Counted from the stretch's first letter, positions 19,417-30,813 are shown. The stretch: 64,000 bases of DNA from Rhabdonatronobacter sediminivivens (GCF_013415485.1 NZ_JACBXS010000011.1:46837-110836), one strand, 5' to 3'. A program made the numbers and translations. The notes: generated from the letters alone by a model not told the origin.

Positions 19417-20037
19417 TTATCCCAGCGCGATCAGCACCCCCACACCGATCAGCAACACGCCCGAAATCCGGTTGGTCCGGGCCAGCGCGCGCGGCGATTG
19501 CAACACCTGCCGCACCCGGTCGATCATCAGCGCCAGCAACAGGTTTCCGGCCAGCGGAATGGTGGCGGAAATCAGCAGGATCGCGGCGATATCCGCGGCG
19601 GTGATACGGCCAAGGTCAAAGAACCCCGGCAACATGCCCATGTAGAACAGGATCGCCTTGGGGTTGGCCAGGATCACCACCACCCCGGCCAGAAACCCCG
19701 CCGCGCGGCCCGGCCGGGTCAGGCGGCTGTCGGTGCTGACCGGCTTTTCGGCGTTGCGGATCAGCGCGCCGCCCATGATCACAAAGGTCCCCACCGCCAC
19801 CCAGCGCAGATTGTCGATGATCCCGTCATACACGGTCAGGATCCAGGCCAGGCCGAAGATCGCCGCCAGCGGCCACATCAGATCGCCCAGCGACACGCCC
19901 ACCGCCAGCGGCCAGGATTGCCGGAACCCGCCCGACAGCGCGCGTGCGGTCAGCGCCACCCAGACCGGGCCGGGGGTCAGGAACAGGATCAGGATGGCCC
20001 CGGAATAGAGCACCAGATCAAAGGCCGAGGCGCTCAT
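19417..20037 (-). CDS. LysE/RhtB-family amino-acid exporter-like protein
   Basis: This 206-aa membrane protein has about six hydrophobic segments. It opens with LILFLTPGPVWVALTARAL and has the mid-protein ILANPKAILFYMGMLPGFF, both typical of LysE translocators. The family exports amino acids or related small compounds. Its start overlaps the VOC gene stop by 4 bp; it lies between the recF cluster and gyrB. Confidence 0.85.
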   Translation of the reverse strand: MSASAFDLVLYSGAILILFLTPGPVWVALTARALSGGFRQSWPLAVGVSLGDLMWPLAAIFGLAWILTVYDGIIDNLRWVAVGTFVIMGGALIRNAEKPVSTDSRLTRPGRAAGFLAGVVVILANPKAILFYMGMLPGFFDLGRITAADIAAILLISATIPLAGNLLLALMIDRVRQVLQSPRALARTNRISGVLLIGVGVLIALG

Positions 20038-20474
20038 GCCTCAGGGTCCGGAATGTGCAACCGCCCGTCCTGATCCAGGGGCCAGTACGGATTATGCGCC
20101 AACTCCCAGACATGGCCGTCCGGGTCGGCGAAATAGCCCGAATACCCGCCCCAGAACACGGCCTGCGGTTCCTTGAGCGGCGTTGCCCCCGCCGCCAGCG
20201 CCAGTGCCCAGGCGGCATCGACCCCATCGCGGTCCGCAAAATTCTGCGCCAATGTGATGGCGCCGGTGCCAAGTGCGGCGCCCGGTTGCCCCTGATCGGC
20301 GGCCAGATCATCACGCCCGAACAGGCCCAGCGCCATGCCGTCCATCCGGTAGAATACCACCGAGGGCAGGGTTTGCACCGCTTCCCAGCCCCATGCGGCA
20401 TAGAATGCCCGCGCGCGGTCAAGGTCCCGGACGCCCAGGGTAATCAGCGAAACGCGCTGGCGGGGCAGGGTCAT
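20034..20474 (-). CDS. VOC-superfamily (glyoxalase/dioxygenase fold) protein
   Basis: This 146-aa protein has paired beta-alpha-beta-beta-beta modules (ITLGVRDLDRARAFYAAWGW near the start, GYFADPDGHVWELAHNPYWP near the end), the signature of VOC metalloenzymes such as glyoxalase I and extradiol dioxygenases. The C-terminal Glu in WELAHN is a candidate metal ligand. Substrate unknown. It overlaps recF and the LysE-like gene by 4 bp each. Confidence 0.85.
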   Translation of the reverse strand: MTLPRQRVSLITLGVRDLDRARAFYAAWGWEAVQTLPSVVFYRMDGMALGLFGRDDLAADQGQPGAALGTGAITLAQNFADRDGVDAAWALALAAGATPLKEPQAVFWGGYSGYFADPDGHVWELAHNPYWPLDQDGRLHIPDPEA

Positions 20475-21583
20475 GGCAGTTCCTTTTCCTCGATGGCAGA
20501 GATCCCCTCGGCCTGGGTTACCCGCAGTCCCTGCAGCCGGTGGCCGGTCCCTGCGAACAACTCCTGCCCGGTCCCGGTCATCCAGGCTTGCACGTCCAGG
20601 GCCAGAACCTCGTCATAAAGCGCGGCGCGGCGGTCGGCGTCAAGATGGGCGGCGACCTCGTCCAGCAGCAGGACCGGCGCCAGCCCGCGCCGGGCCATCA
20701 GCGCCCGGGCATTGGCCAGCACCATCGAGATCAGCAGCGCCTTCTGCTCGCCGGTCGAACACAGCGCCGCCGGCTGCCCCTTGGCGGCATAGACCGCACC
20801 CAGATCGGCCCGGTGCGGCCCCGACAGGCTGCGCCCCGCGGCCATGTCCCGGCGGCGCCCTTCGGCCAGGGCTGCGCGAAGATCGGCCACGGTGTCCGGC
20901 TGGGGGCTGTCATCGGGGCCGGTCAGGGATAGCTCGGCGGCAGGAAAGGCGGTCTGCGCGCCGGTGGTTGCCTCGGCCAGGGCCAACAGGGCCGTTCGGC
21001 GGTTGGCCGTGATCTGCGCGCCGCTTTCGGACATCTGGTGCTCCAGCGCACCATACCAGGCATCATCGCCGATCTGATCACGCAACAGCCGGTTGCGTTC
21101 GCGCATGGCACGCTCATAGGTCAGGACGGCCTCGGCGTGATCGGGCAGGAAACTCATCACCATCCGGTCCAGAAACCGCCGCCGCCCCTCGGCGCCTTCG
21201 GTCCACAACCGGTCCATGGCCGGGGTCAGCCACAACATCGCCAAAACCCGCCCCAGCGCCAGCTGAGGGGTCAGTTTGCCGTCGATGCGCACGCTGCGCG
21301 ACTGCCCGGGGGGGGCTGCGGTTTCGATCTCATGCGTGCCATCGCTGCCCTGAACCTCGGCCCGGATCTTCCAGCCCAGTCCCGCAGGGCGCCGCGCCAG
21401 ATCATCCGCCCCCGCCCGGCGCAGCCCGCGCCCCGGCGACAGCATCGACACGGCTTCAAGCAGGTTCGTCTTGCCCGCCCCATTGGGACCAAACAGCGCC
21501 ACAGGCCGTCCGTCCGCCAACACCCGCGCCCGGGCGTGTGAGCGGAATTGCGCCAGCGTCAGGGATTGAACGTAACAGCGCAT
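20471..21583 (-). CDS. recF: DNA replication and repair protein RecF
   Basis: This 370-aa SMC-like ATPase has Walker A LFGPNGAGKTNLLEAV, the signature region CSTGEQKALLISMVLANA and Walker B APVLLLDEVAAHLD. RecF loads RecA at gaps with RecO and RecR. It follows dnaN after a 108-bp gap that holds G4 repeat D. Its stop overlaps the VOC gene start. Confidence 0.96.
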   Translation of the reverse strand: MRCYVQSLTLAQFRSHARARVLADGRPVALFGPNGAGKTNLLEAVSMLSPGRGLRRAGADDLARRPAGLGWKIRAEVQGSDGTHEIETAAPPGQSRSVRIDGKLTPQLALGRVLAMLWLTPAMDRLWTEGAEGRRRFLDRMVMSFLPDHAEAVLTYERAMRERNRLLRDQIGDDAWYGALEHQMSESGAQITANRRTALLALAEATTGAQTAFPAAELSLTGPDDSPQPDTVADLRAALAEGRRRDMAAGRSLSGPHRADLGAVYAAKGQPAALCSTGEQKALLISMVLANARALMARRGLAPVLLLDEVAAHLDADRRAALYDEVLALDVQAWMTGTGQELFAGTGHRLQGLRVTQAEGISAIEEKELP

Positions 21584-21633
21584 CGCAGGGGTCCATCAAG
21601 CAACCAGCCGTGCCGCGCCGTTCATGAAGCGCC

Positions 21634-21682
21634 CGCGCCCCGGCGCGCCGGGGTGGGCGGGTGGGCGGCGTGCCGGGGCGCG
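21634..21682 (+). repeat. Stem-flanked G4 repeat, copy D
   Basis: This 49-nt element has arms at 21634-21649 and 21667-21682 around GGGGTGGGCGGGTGGG (21650-21665). It is 47/49 identical to copy C. It sits between dnaN and recF, so it could lower recF expression relative to dnaN; that effect is inference. Confidence 0.9.
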
Positions 21683-21691
21683 TCCGACGTG

Positions 21692-22810
21692 TCAGACGCG
21701 CATCGGCATGACCACATAGACCGCCGATGTGTCATTGCCTTCGCGCACCAGCGCGGGATCGCCTGAGGCATTGAACATGAACACCGCGTTTTCCCGGTCC
21801 ACCTGGCTGGCGATTTCCAGCAGATACTTGGCGTTGAAGCCGATCTCCAGCCGCTCGTCGCCATAGGCCACCACCAGTTCCTCTTCGGCGGCACCGGCAT
21901 CGGGCGCGTTCACCGAAAGCACCAGCCGATCCTCTTCCAGAACCAGCTTTACGGCGCGGGATTTCTCGGAGGACACTGTTGCCACCCGGTCCACGGCGCG
22001 GGCGAATTCCGAGGCATCCACTTCCAGCCGCTTGGTGTTGCCGGCGGGAATGACCCGGGTGTAATCCGGAAATGTCCCGTCGATCACCTTGGAGGTCAGC
22101 GTGATATCCGGCGTGGCAAAGCGCAGCTTGGTCTCCGACACCGACACGGCGATATCCATGTCATCGTCATCCAGCAGCTTGCGCAGCTCATTCACCGTCT
22201 TGCGCGGCACGATCACCCCGGCCATTTCTTCGGCGCCTGCGGGCAGGGCAGTGTCCACCCGCGCCAGCCGGTGCCCGTCGGTGGCCACGCAGCGCAGCGC
22301 GCGGCCCTCCTCGCCCTCGGCTACATGCATGTAAACGCCGTTGAGGTAATAGCGCGTCTCCTCGGTCGAAATCGCGAATTTGGATTTCTCGAACAGCCGC
22401 TTCAATTCACCCGCCTTGGCGCTGAAATTGGCGCTGTATTCGGAACTGGCCATGACCGGGAAATCCTCGCGCGGGAGGGTCGCCAGCGCAAAGCTCGACC
22501 GCCCGGCGGTCACGCTCAGCCGCCCCGTGCGCGGATCATCGGCCAGTTGCACCAGCGCGCCATCGGGCAGTTTGCGCACGATTTCATGCAGCAGCACCGC
22601 CGATACGGTGGTGGCGCCGGGGCGTTCCACCTGCGCGGGCGCGCGGTCCACCACCTCGATATCCAGATCGGTGGCGCGGAAACTGATCTGCTCGCCCTCG
22701 GCCTCGATCAGCACATTGGCCAGAATGGGAATGGTGTTGCGCCGTTCGACAACCGATTGCGCCTGCCCCACGGCCTTGAGCAGAACCCCGCGCTCGATGC
22801 TGATCTTCAT
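21692..22810 (-). CDS. dnaN: DNA polymerase III beta subunit (sliding clamp)
   Basis: This 372-aa protein starts MKISIERGVLLKAVGQAQSV and ends VYVVMPMRV, both matching DnaN. Three clamp domains of about 120 residues are evident from length and the repeating pattern. It tethers polymerase III to DNA. It follows dnaA after 109 bp on the same strand. Confidence 0.98.
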   Translation of the reverse strand: MKISIERGVLLKAVGQAQSVVERRNTIPILANVLIEAEGEQISFRATDLDIEVVDRAPAQVERPGATTVSAVLLHEIVRKLPDGALVQLADDPRTGRLSVTAGRSSFALATLPREDFPVMASSEYSANFSAKAGELKRLFEKSKFAISTEETRYYLNGVYMHVAEGEEGRALRCVATDGHRLARVDTALPAGAEEMAGVIVPRKTVNELRKLLDDDDMDIAVSVSETKLRFATPDITLTSKVIDGTFPDYTRVIPAGNTKRLEVDASEFARAVDRVATVSSEKSRAVKLVLEEDRLVLSVNAPDAGAAEEELVVAYGDERLEIGFNAKYLLEIASQVDRENAVFMFNASGDPALVREGNDTSAVYVVMPMRV

Positions 22811-22919
22811 GGTCGAACCCTTTGAAACACCCGTCCCGGGTTTGGTTTACGCCCCACCGGGGCGTGCGAGACTATCCAAAAATCCCGGCGCTACAAGGCT
22901 TTTCTGGCCTGCGCCGCGC

Positions 22920-24326
22920 CTAGCTCTGCAGCAGGCGGCGCAGAAGGTCCAGGTCCTCGCTCAACTGCTGGTCCGAGGCGCGCAATTCCTCGATCTTGCG
23001 CACACCGTGCATGATGGTCGTATGGTCGCGCCCGCCAAAGCGCCGGCCGATCTCGGGCAGGGAGCGCGAGGTCAACTCCTTGGCCAGGAACATGGCCACC
23101 TGCCGGGGCCGGGCAATGGTGCGCACGCGCTTGGGCCCCACGATATCCGACAGCCGCACGTTGTAGTGCTCGGCCACCTTGCGCATGATCTCCTCGACCG
23201 TCACGCGCTGCTCCGATGTGCGCAGGATATCGGCCAGGCATTCATTGACCAGATCCATCGAGATCTCGCGCCCCACCAGGCTGGCAAAGGCGAAGAGGCG
23301 GGTCAGCGCGCCTTCCAGCACGCGGACATTGGTGGTGATCCGATGCGCCAGAAACTCCAGCACGCCCCCTTCGATGATGATCCGGCCATAGGTTTCGGCG
23401 TATTGCTCGGCCTTCTGTTGCAGGATGCCCAGCCGCAATTCGTAATCGGTGGGGTGCAGGTCCACCACCAGCCCGCTTTGCAGGCGCGACTTGATGCGGT
23501 CCTCCAGGTCCTTGATCTCTCCGGGCGCGCGGTCGGCGGAAATCACGATCTGCCGGTTCTGGTCCACCAGGGCGTTGAAGGTGTGAAAGAATTCCTCCTG
23601 CGTGCCTTCCTTGCCGGCGATGAACTGCACATCGTCGACCATCAGCACATCGACCGAGCGGAACAGCCCCTTGAAATCCATCACCTGCTTGTCGCGCAGG
23701 GCGCGCACAAAGCGATACATGAACTGTTCCGCCGACAGATACAGCACCCGGAATTCCGGGCGCGAGGCGCGCAGCTCCCAGGCGATGGCATGCATCAGGT
23801 GGGTCTTGCCCAGCCCCACACCGCCATAGAGGAACAGCGGGTTGAAGGTCACGGGGCCAGCCTCGGCCACGCGTTTTGCGGCGGCATGGGCCAGGGCATT
23901 GGGCTTGCCCACCACGAAATTGTCAAAGCAGAAGCGACCGTCCAGGGGCGCGCTGTTGAGCTCGCTCTCCTCGGATGCGCGGACACTGGCCGGGGCGGCG
24001 TGTTGCGCGGGGGCGGTTTGGGAAGGACCCGCCTGCCCACCGTTGCCCTGCCCACCGTTGAGCTTTGCCCCGTTGGCGGGCGCAGCCCGGCTTACGCTGA
24101 ATTCCACGCGCTGCGCATTCGCCCCCGCGGCATTGACGCTGTTCAGGATCTGGTCGCCATAGTTGCGTTTGACCCAGGTGGCCACGAAACTGGTCGGTGC
24201 CTGAAACCGGACCACGCCATCGGTCTGGTCACTGAAGGCAAGGGGTTCAATCCAGGCCTTGAAATGGTTCTCCCCTATGGTGCTGCGTAGGTCGCGGGCT
24301 GCCTGTTCCCAGATCTCGTTGTTCAT
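22920..24326 (-). CDS. dnaA: Chromosomal replication initiator DnaA
   Basis: This 468-aa protein has an N-terminal DnaB-interaction domain, a variable Gly/Gln/Ala linker (about 95-125), an AAA+ domain with Walker A LYGGVGLGKTHLMHAI and Walker B VDVLMVDDVQFIAGKEGTQEE, and the DNA-binding helix-turn-helix ending in FGGRDHTTIMHGVRKIEEL. It starts replication at oriC. No cluster of DnaA boxes is visible in the flanking gaps. The upstream neighbour is rplQ across 505 bp. Confidence 0.98.
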   Translation of the reverse strand: MNNEIWEQAARDLRSTIGENHFKAWIEPLAFSDQTDGVVRFQAPTSFVATWVKRNYGDQILNSVNAAGANAQRVEFSVSRAAPANGAKLNGGQGNGGQAGPSQTAPAQHAAPASVRASEESELNSAPLDGRFCFDNFVVGKPNALAHAAAKRVAEAGPVTFNPLFLYGGVGLGKTHLMHAIAWELRASRPEFRVLYLSAEQFMYRFVRALRDKQVMDFKGLFRSVDVLMVDDVQFIAGKEGTQEEFFHTFNALVDQNRQIVISADRAPGEIKDLEDRIKSRLQSGLVVDLHPTDYELRLGILQQKAEQYAETYGRIIIEGGVLEFLAHRITTNVRVLEGALTRLFAFASLVGREISMDLVNECLADILRTSEQRVTVEEIMRKVAEHYNVRLSDIVGPKRVRTIARPRQVAMFLAKELTSRSLPEIGRRFGGRDHTTIMHGVRKIEELRASDQQLSEDLDLLRRLLQS

Positions 24327-24831
24327 CCTGTCCCGATCCGCTTTTCATCTCACCATGCGACGCCCGCCCAACCAGGCCCCCCCGCCACAAGGGCCGGACC
24401 CGTTCGGAAAAACCGTTCCCGCAGCCGATGCAACGCAAGGGCCGGGTATCAACGCGTTTTGAGATGGGGAGAGTGGACAACAAACCCGGTCCAGCCACGC
24501 CAAGGCCAGAGCACGGAAGTCTCCATAATCGTCGGAGCGGGCGCCATTCGGGCAGCCCGTGCCGCACATCGCCAGTCCCCCCAGGACGCCGCGAGTCGCC
24601 CCGGCAAGGTAGCAACAGCGCGCATCGCCCCGCAACCGAACATCAAACTTGACGCGAAGAAACCGTCATCCGAATCGGACGGCCTGTGACCGGGGGGCAA
24701 CGATACCTGTCTGCGCATCACATCCGGGCAGGTTCGAAAGGACAAAGCGCGTCCAAAAGCACAATGCCCCGCTTGGGTGGCGGGGCAAAGCGTTTATTTT
24801 TCAATGTCTTGACCGGGTGTTCCGGGTCAGG
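24327..24831. other. 505-bp gap between rplQ and dnaA
   Basis: No convincing gene is present. The rplQ terminator sits at its right end. The only DnaA-box-like 9-mer has two mismatches, so the gap does not look like oriC. It probably carries the dnaA promoter and leader, but I cannot place a promoter with confidence. Confidence 0.6.
24765..24787 (-). terminator. Probable terminator of the rplO-rplQ operon
   Basis: TGCCCCGC (24765-24772) pairs with GCGGGGCA (24780-24787) around a 7-nt loop. The minus strand continues TTGTGCTTTT. It lies 44 bp after the rplQ stop. Confidence 0.6.
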
Positions 24832-25248
24832 TCAGGATGCCGATTCCTCGGCGTCCAGACGTGCGAGATCGGCCGCACCCTTGGCCGCGGGGTCGCGGTC
24901 CACGAATTCGATGATGGCCATGGGCGCCATGTCACCATAGCGGAATCCGGCTTTCAGAACGCGGACATAGCCGCCCTGGCGTTCGGCATAGCGGGGGCCC
25001 AGAACCTCGAACAGCTTGGCCACATGCATGTCCTGTTTCAGCTGTGCGGCCGCCTGGCGACGCGCGTGCAGATCGCCGCGCTTGCCCAGGGTGATCAGCT
25101 TTTCGACGATTCGCCGCAGCTCTTTCGCCTTCGGCAGGGTCGTCTTGATCTGTTCATGTTCGATCAGCGACCCGGACATGTTTGCGAACATCGCCTTGCG
25201 GTGTTCATGGGTGCGGTTCAGGCGGCGGTAGCCTCGTGCGTGACGCAT
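24832..25248 (-). CDS. rplQ: 50S ribosomal protein L17
   Basis: This 138-aa basic protein starts [20 protein letters not shown], the L17 signature, and has the usual short acidic extension at the C-terminus. It is the last gene of the alpha operon, downstream of rpoA. Confidence 0.98.
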   Translation of the reverse strand: MRHARGYRRLNRTHEHRKAMFANMSGSLIEHEQIKTTLPKAKELRRIVEKLITLGKRGDLHARRQAAAQLKQDMHVAKLFEVLGPRYAERQGGYVRVLKAGFRYGDMAPMAIIEFVDRDPAAKGAADLARLDAEESAS

Positions 25249-25331
25249 TGTGTTTCTCCGTTACGTGTTTTGCTTTGTCCGGCAGCGCCTGCGTGAGCGC
25301 CGCTCTCCTTGGGGCGGAATGCCCGGTGTTT

Positions 25332-25356
25332 GGGGCCAGGCGCGTGGCCTGGCCCC
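25332..25356 (-). other. Perfect GC-rich hairpin after rpoA
   Basis: GGGGCCAGG (25332-25340) and CCTGGCCCC (25348-25356) form a 9-bp stem just 6 nt past the rpoA stop. There is no T-tract, so this is more likely an mRNA processing or stability element than a terminator. Confidence 0.6.
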
Positions 25357-25362
25357 GAATGC

Positions 25363-26379
25363 TCAGAACTGGTCTTCGAATCGCTTGGCCAGATCGTCGA
25401 TGTTCTCCGGCGGCCAATCCTCGACATCCATGCCCAGATGCAGCCCCATGCCCGAGAGCACTTCCTTGATCTCGTTCAGCGACTTGCGCCCGAAATTCGG
25501 GGTGCGCAGCATCTCGGCCTCGGTCTTCTGGATCAGATCGCCGATATAGACGATGTTGTCGTTCTTCAGGCAGTTGGCCGAACGCACCGACAGCTCCAGC
25601 TCATCCACCTTCTTCAGCAGCAGCGGGTTGAATTCCAGACCGTCATCATCGTCCGCACCGCGGGCCGATTCAGGCTCTTCGAAATTCACGAAGATCTGCA
25701 ACTGGTCCTGCAGGATGCGCGCGGCATAGGCCAGGGCATCGTCCGGCGTGACCGAGCCGTCGGTTTCCAGCTTCATGGTCAGCTTGTCATAATCCAGCAC
25801 CTGTCCCTCACGGGTGGGTTGCACCTCATAGCTGACGCGCTTGACCGGCGAGAAGATGGCATCGATCGGAATCAGCCCGATGGGTGCATCTTCGGGGCGG
25901 TTCTTATCCGCAGCCACATAGCCCTTGCCGGTGTTGACCGTCAGTTCCATGTAGACTTCGGCGCCATCATCCAGGTTGCAGATCTCCAGATCCTTGTTCA
26001 GGATCTCGATCCCGCCCGAGGTGGTGATGTCCCCGGCCGTGACCGTGCCGGGCCCCTTGGCCGAGATCGTCAGCCGTTTGGGGCCATCGACATCCATCCG
26101 CAGGGTGACGTTCTTCAGGTTCAGGACGATGTCGGTGACGTCTTCGCGCACACCGGGCACCGACGAGAATTCATGCAGCACATTGTCGATCTGCACGGCG
26201 GTGATTGCCGCGCCCTGCAGCGACGACATCAGCACCCGGCGCAGCGCATTGCCCAGTGTCAGGCCAAAGCCGCGTTCCAGCGGTTCGGCAGTGACGGTGG
26301 CCCTGCGCGCGGGGTCTGCACCGGGGCGGACGTCAAGCTGCATCGGCTTGATCAGTTCCTGCCAGTTTTTATGGATCAT
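25363..26379 (-). CDS. rpoA: RNA polymerase alpha subunit
   Basis: This 338-aa protein has the N-terminal assembly domain ([20 protein letters not shown]) and the C-terminal HhH-containing domain ([32 protein letters not shown]). It dimerises to scaffold core polymerase and contacts UP elements and activators. ATG 26379 ([12 protein letters not shown]) matches the family start; the longer open frame upstream does not. Confidence 0.98.
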   Translation of the reverse strand: MIHKNWQELIKPMQLDVRPGADPARRATVTAEPLERGFGLTLGNALRRVLMSSLQGAAITAVQIDNVLHEFSSVPGVREDVTDIVLNLKNVTLRMDVDGPKRLTISAKGPGTVTAGDITTSGGIEILNKDLEICNLDDGAEVYMELTVNTGKGYVAADKNRPEDAPIGLIPIDAIFSPVKRVSYEVQPTREGQVLDYDKLTMKLETDGSVTPDDALAYAARILQDQLQIFVNFEEPESARGADDDDGLEFNPLLLKKVDELELSVRSANCLKNDNIVYIGDLIQKTEAEMLRTPNFGRKSLNEIKEVLSGMGLHLGMDVEDWPPENIDDLAKRFEDQF

Positions 26380-26454
26380 GCGTGTCGCCTCCATTCCTGT
26401 CTGCTGCCCATGGATCCGAAGCAGCAGACGCCCGAGGGTCTTGAATGACAAAAG

Positions 26455-26479
26455 CGGGCCGCGCTGGTCGCGCGGCCCG
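26455..26479 (-). other. Perfect GC-rich hairpin between rpsK and rpoA
   Basis: CGGGCCGCG (26455-26463) and CGCGGCCCG (26471-26479) make a 9-bp stem. On the minus strand it is followed by CTTTTGTC, so partial termination or attenuation before rpoA is possible. Confidence 0.55.
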
Positions 26480-26497
26480 GTCCGTGGCAGTGTCCGA

Positions 26498-26887
26498 TCA
26501 AACGCGGCGGCGCTTGGGCGGACGGCAACCGTTATGCGCCATCGGCGTCACATCGCGGATTGAGGTGATGTTGAACCCGGCAGCCGCCAGCGCGCGCAGC
26601 GCCGATTCGCGGCCCGAGCCGGGCCCCTGCACTTCGACTTCCAGCGTGCGCACGCCATGTTCCTGCGCTTTCTTGCCCGCATCTTCGGCGGCCAGCTGCG
26701 CGGCATAGGGCGTCGATTTGCGCGAGCCCTTGAAGCCCATGGTTCCGGCCGAGGACCAGGCAATCGCATTGCCCTGCACGTCCGAAATCAGGATCTTGGT
26801 GTTGTTGAACGAGCTGTTCACATGCGCCACACCGGCGGCGATGTTCTTGCGTTCCTTGCGCTTGACGCGCGTCTTGTCACGAGCCAT
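26498..26887 (-). CDS. rpsK: 30S ribosomal protein S11
   Basis: This is a 129-aa protein with [18 protein letters not shown] and the C-terminal [20 protein letters not shown], both hallmarks of S11. It lies 15 bp after rpsM, as in other alpha operons. Confidence 0.98.
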   Translation of the reverse strand: MARDKTRVKRKERKNIAAGVAHVNSSFNNTKILISDVQGNAIAWSSAGTMGFKGSRKSTPYAAQLAAEDAGKKAQEHGVRTLEVEVQGPGSGRESALRALAAAGFNITSIRDVTPMAHNGCRPPKRRRV

Positions 26888-26902
26888 TGACCTGCCCTCC
26901 CC

Positions 26903-27271
26903 TTACTTCTTCTTGCCAGCGATGGCTTTTGCCGGGCCCTTGCGGGTGCGGGCGTTGGTATGGGTGCGCTGGCCGCGCACGGGCAGGTTGCGGCGGTGCC
27001 GCAGACCGCGGTAGCTGCCGATGTCCATCATGCGCTTGATGTTCATCTGCACTTCGCGGCGCAGGTCGCCTTCGACGGTCAGGTTGCCGTCGATGAACTC
27101 ACGGATCGAAACCACTTCATCGTCCGACAGCTCGTTGACGCGGCGGGTCGGGTCGATCTTGAGCGTCTCGACGATGTGGTTGGCAGCGGCGGGGCCGATG
27201 CCATGGATGTAGGTCAGCGCGATGGGAACGCGCTTTCCGGTGGGGATGTTTACGCCAGCAATACGTGCCAC
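26903..27271 (-). CDS. rpsM: 30S ribosomal protein S13
   Basis: This 122-aa protein starts at GTG 27271 with [18 protein letters not shown] and ends in a lysine run (AGKKK). The AAAAGGAAA site just upstream supports this GTG rather than the longer in-frame ATG at 27397. S13 sits at the 30S head and contacts P-site tRNA. Confidence 0.97.
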   Translation of the reverse strand: MARIAGVNIPTGKRVPIALTYIHGIGPAAANHIVETLKIDPTRRVNELSDDEVVSIREFIDGNLTVEGDLRREVQMNIKRMMDIGSYRGLRHRRNLPVRGQRTHTNARTRKGPAKAIAGKKK

Positions 27272-27371
27272 GCGGGGATTTCCTTTTCGTTGCGGTTCCG
27301 TAGTTCCAGAACCTTTTTTCACAACACGCGGCCGACACACTCCTGCGCGCCTCGTGCATATTGGACAACGC

Positions 27372-27410
27372 GAATCGCACGGATCACCATTCGGCAAGCC
27401 CGTGCGATTC
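27372..27410 (-). other. Perfect 11-bp hairpin between adk and rpsM
   Basis: GAATCGCACGG (27372-27382) pairs exactly with CCGTGCGATTC (27400-27410) around a 17-nt loop, in the leader of rpsM. It could regulate rpsM translation or mRNA processing. Confidence 0.6.
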
Positions 27411-27425
27411 CCGATGAGAGCGCTT

Positions 27426-27454
27426 CGCCTATGGGTTTTTCAGCGCAAGGTCAA
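27426..27454 (-). promoter_or_regulatory. Possible internal promoter for rpsM
   Basis: On the minus strand, TTGACC (27449-27454), a 17-bp spacer and a weak -10 TAGGCG (27426-27431). It lies just after the adk stop. The -10 is poor, so this is tentative. Confidence 0.3.
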
Positions 27455-27461
27455 GAGCGCT

Positions 27462-28105
27462 TCAACCGCCGTTCAGAACGGCGCCGATTTCCGCCGAAAC
27501 CTGGTCCATCGGCGCCATGCCATCGACCCGGCGCAGGCGGTCATGGGCGTAGTAATAGCCCAGCAGCGGCGCGGTCTGCTTGTAATATTCCATCAGCCGG
27601 CGGCGCAGGGCGTCTTCGGTGTCATCGGCGCGGCGCTGCATGTTGTCCGAGCCACAGACATCGCAGATGCCGGGCCTGACGGTGGGGCGGGTGCGGTCGT
27701 GATAGACCTCGCCGCAATCGCCGCAGGTGAAGCGCCCGGTGATCCGGTCCACCAGCGCCTCGTCATCGACGCGCATTTCCACCACGGCGCTGATCTGCTG
27801 GCCCGTGCGCTCCAGCAGATCACCCAGCGCATCGGCCTGGGCCAGCGTGCGCGGGAAGCCGTCAAAGATGGCGCCCGCGCCGTTCAGCGTGTCCAGCTTC
27901 TCGGCAATCAGGCCGATGACGATCTCATCGGTGACCAGTTCCCCCCGGGCCATGACATCGGCCACGCGCTGGCCCATCTCGCTGCCGCTGGTCTTGGCCT
28001 CGCGCAGCATGTCGCCTGTGGACAGCTGCACCATGCCACGTTCAGCGACCAGCCGCTTGGCCTGGGTGCCCTTGCCCGCCCCGGGCGGTCCGATCAGGAT
28101 GATGT

Positions 28106-28109
<4 letters not shown>
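27462..28109 (-). CDS. adk: Adenylate kinase (zinc-lid form)
   Basis: This 215-aa protein has the P-loop [14 protein letters not shown] at residues 7-20, FPRT near residue 85 and a lid with four cysteines (C129, C132, C149, C152) that should bind zinc. It interconverts AMP + ATP and 2 ADP. Its start overlaps the secY stop (ATGA). Confidence 0.98.
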
Positions 28110-29479
<1,370 letters not shown>

Positions 29480-29500
29480 ATGCGCGTCTCTTTCATGTCG

Positions 29501-29532
29501 GCGCCGCCGAACCGGTCCCCGGTCGGCGGCGC
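29501..29532 (-). other. Perfect 10-bp hairpin between rplO and secY
   Basis: GCGCCGCCGA (29501-29510) pairs exactly with TCGGCGGCGC (29523-29532) around a 12-nt loop in the secY leader. No T-tract follows. Confidence 0.6.
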
Positions 29533-29594
29533 GGAAAACCATGAGGGAAGATGTAAGCCGCCGGGTTGCGGCTCACAACCACTTAATCGGCCTC

Positions 29595-30086
29595 TTATGC
29601 GGTGGCCGCCTCTTCGGATTTCGGCGCCGGCTTGACAAAGGCCACCGAACCGCCCGCCTTTTCGACCGCGGCCACGGCGGCACCCGAGGCCCCGGTGACC
29701 ACCAGATCGACCTTGGCGCTGATTTCGCCCTTGGCCAGAACGCGCACGCCATCCCGCTTGCGCCGCAGCAGGCCCGAGGCCACCAGCGCGTCTTCGGTGA
29801 TCGGTGCGCTGGCATCCAGCTTGCCAGCAGCCACGAATTTTTCGATCAGGCCCAGGTTCACAACGGCAAATTCGCTGCGGTTGGGCTTGCTGAAGCCGCG
29901 CTTCGGCAGGCGGCGGTACAGCGGCATCTGGCCGCCCTCGTATCCGCCCAGCGCCACGCCCGAGCGCGATTTCTGGCCCTTGATCCCGCGGCCAGCGGTC
30001 TTGCCCTTGCCCGAACCGGGGCCGCGGGCGATGCGTTTCTTGGTTCTGGTTGCGCCGGGATTGTCGCGCAGTTCATTCAGTTTCAT
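29595..30086 (-). CDS. rplO: 50S ribosomal protein L15
   Basis: This 163-aa protein starts [20 protein letters not shown] and includes [12 protein letters not shown] and [12 protein letters not shown], all typical of L15. AAGGAGAAG precedes ATG 30086. It is the first gene of the segment: rpmD and rpsE are not upstream, where an Lrp regulator lies instead. Confidence 0.98.
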   Translation of the reverse strand: MKLNELRDNPGATRTKKRIARGPGSGKGKTAGRGIKGQKSRSGVALGGYEGGQMPLYRRLPKRGFSKPNRSEFAVVNLGLIEKFVAAGKLDASAPITEDALVASGLLRRKRDGVRVLAKGEISAKVDLVVTGASGAAVAAVEKAGGSVAFVKPAPKSEEAATA

Positions 30087-30215
30087 GTCGCTTCTCCTTT
30101 GCCGGAAACACCCCCGAAGCGAAACAGGGCGCACGCGGCTTGACATATGACGTGACGGCCCCTTGTCAGACAAGGGCCCGTGGGCCCAGCCTATAGGGGG
30201 GAATGGCGCCAAAGG

Positions 30216-30689
30216 TCAAGGCCGGGTTGGCTGCGCCTCCAGCACCCCCTTGCCCCGGCGGTGATCATAGGCGACCGAGGTCTCATAGCCCGTGATCTCC
30301 TCCCGGGCGGACAGCGCGGTATAGGCGATGGATTTCAGGTGGTCCATGTCCCGCGCCACCAGGCTGACCACCAGATCATAGCGCCCGGTAACCAGAAACA
30401 CCTCGCGGATCTCGGGCACGGCGACCAGGTCATCCATCAGCGCATCGATCCGCAACTGCCCGGCCTTGGAAATGGTGACGAACAGCACCGCCGCCAGCGG
30501 ATATCCCAGCGCCTGCGGGTCCAGCAGGGTTTCGGTGCCGGTGATCACGCCGTCGCGCCACAGCCGCCGGATGCGTTCATGGCAGGAGGATGGCGCCAGG
30601 CCCACCGCGGCGGCGATCTGCTTGTTCATCAGCCGCGCATCATTCTGCAAGAGCCGCAGAATCTCGATATCTGTTCGGTCCAACGGCAT
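30216..30689 (-). CDS. Lrp/AsnC-family transcriptional regulator
   Basis: This 157-aa protein has an N-terminal helix-turn-helix (DIEILRLLQNDARLMNKQIA, SSCHERIRRLWRDGVI) and a C-terminal effector-binding RAM domain (EVFLVTGRYDLVVSLVARD). Lrp-family proteins form octamers and sense amino acids. It is divergent from the P450 gene with a 124-bp gap, so it may control that gene and itself. Confidence 0.92.
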   Translation of the reverse strand: MPLDRTDIEILRLLQNDARLMNKQIAAAVGLAPSSCHERIRRLWRDGVITGTETLLDPQALGYPLAAVLFVTISKAGQLRIDALMDDLVAVPEIREVFLVTGRYDLVVSLVARDMDHLKSIAYTALSAREEITGYETSVAYDHRRGKGVLEAQPTRP

Positions 30690-30813
30690 TCAGGCCTCAT
30701 GACGTTCGAAATAGTTTCGATTGAGACGCGTTGCATCCTGCCTCAGCATAGGAATGCGCAGATGGCGCCGTCAATGGCGCCGCCGCACCATCAGCCGATG
30801 ACGGAGAGGACCG

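Noticed and set aside
24327..24831. oriC candidate upstream of dnaA
   Set aside because: Only one weak DnaA-box-like 9-mer with two mismatches and no AT-rich unwinding region.
30141..30176. TTGACA and a short palindrome upstream of rplO as its promoter
   Set aside because: The TTGACA points away from rplO and the palindrome has too small a loop. No convincing -10 was found on the rplO strand.
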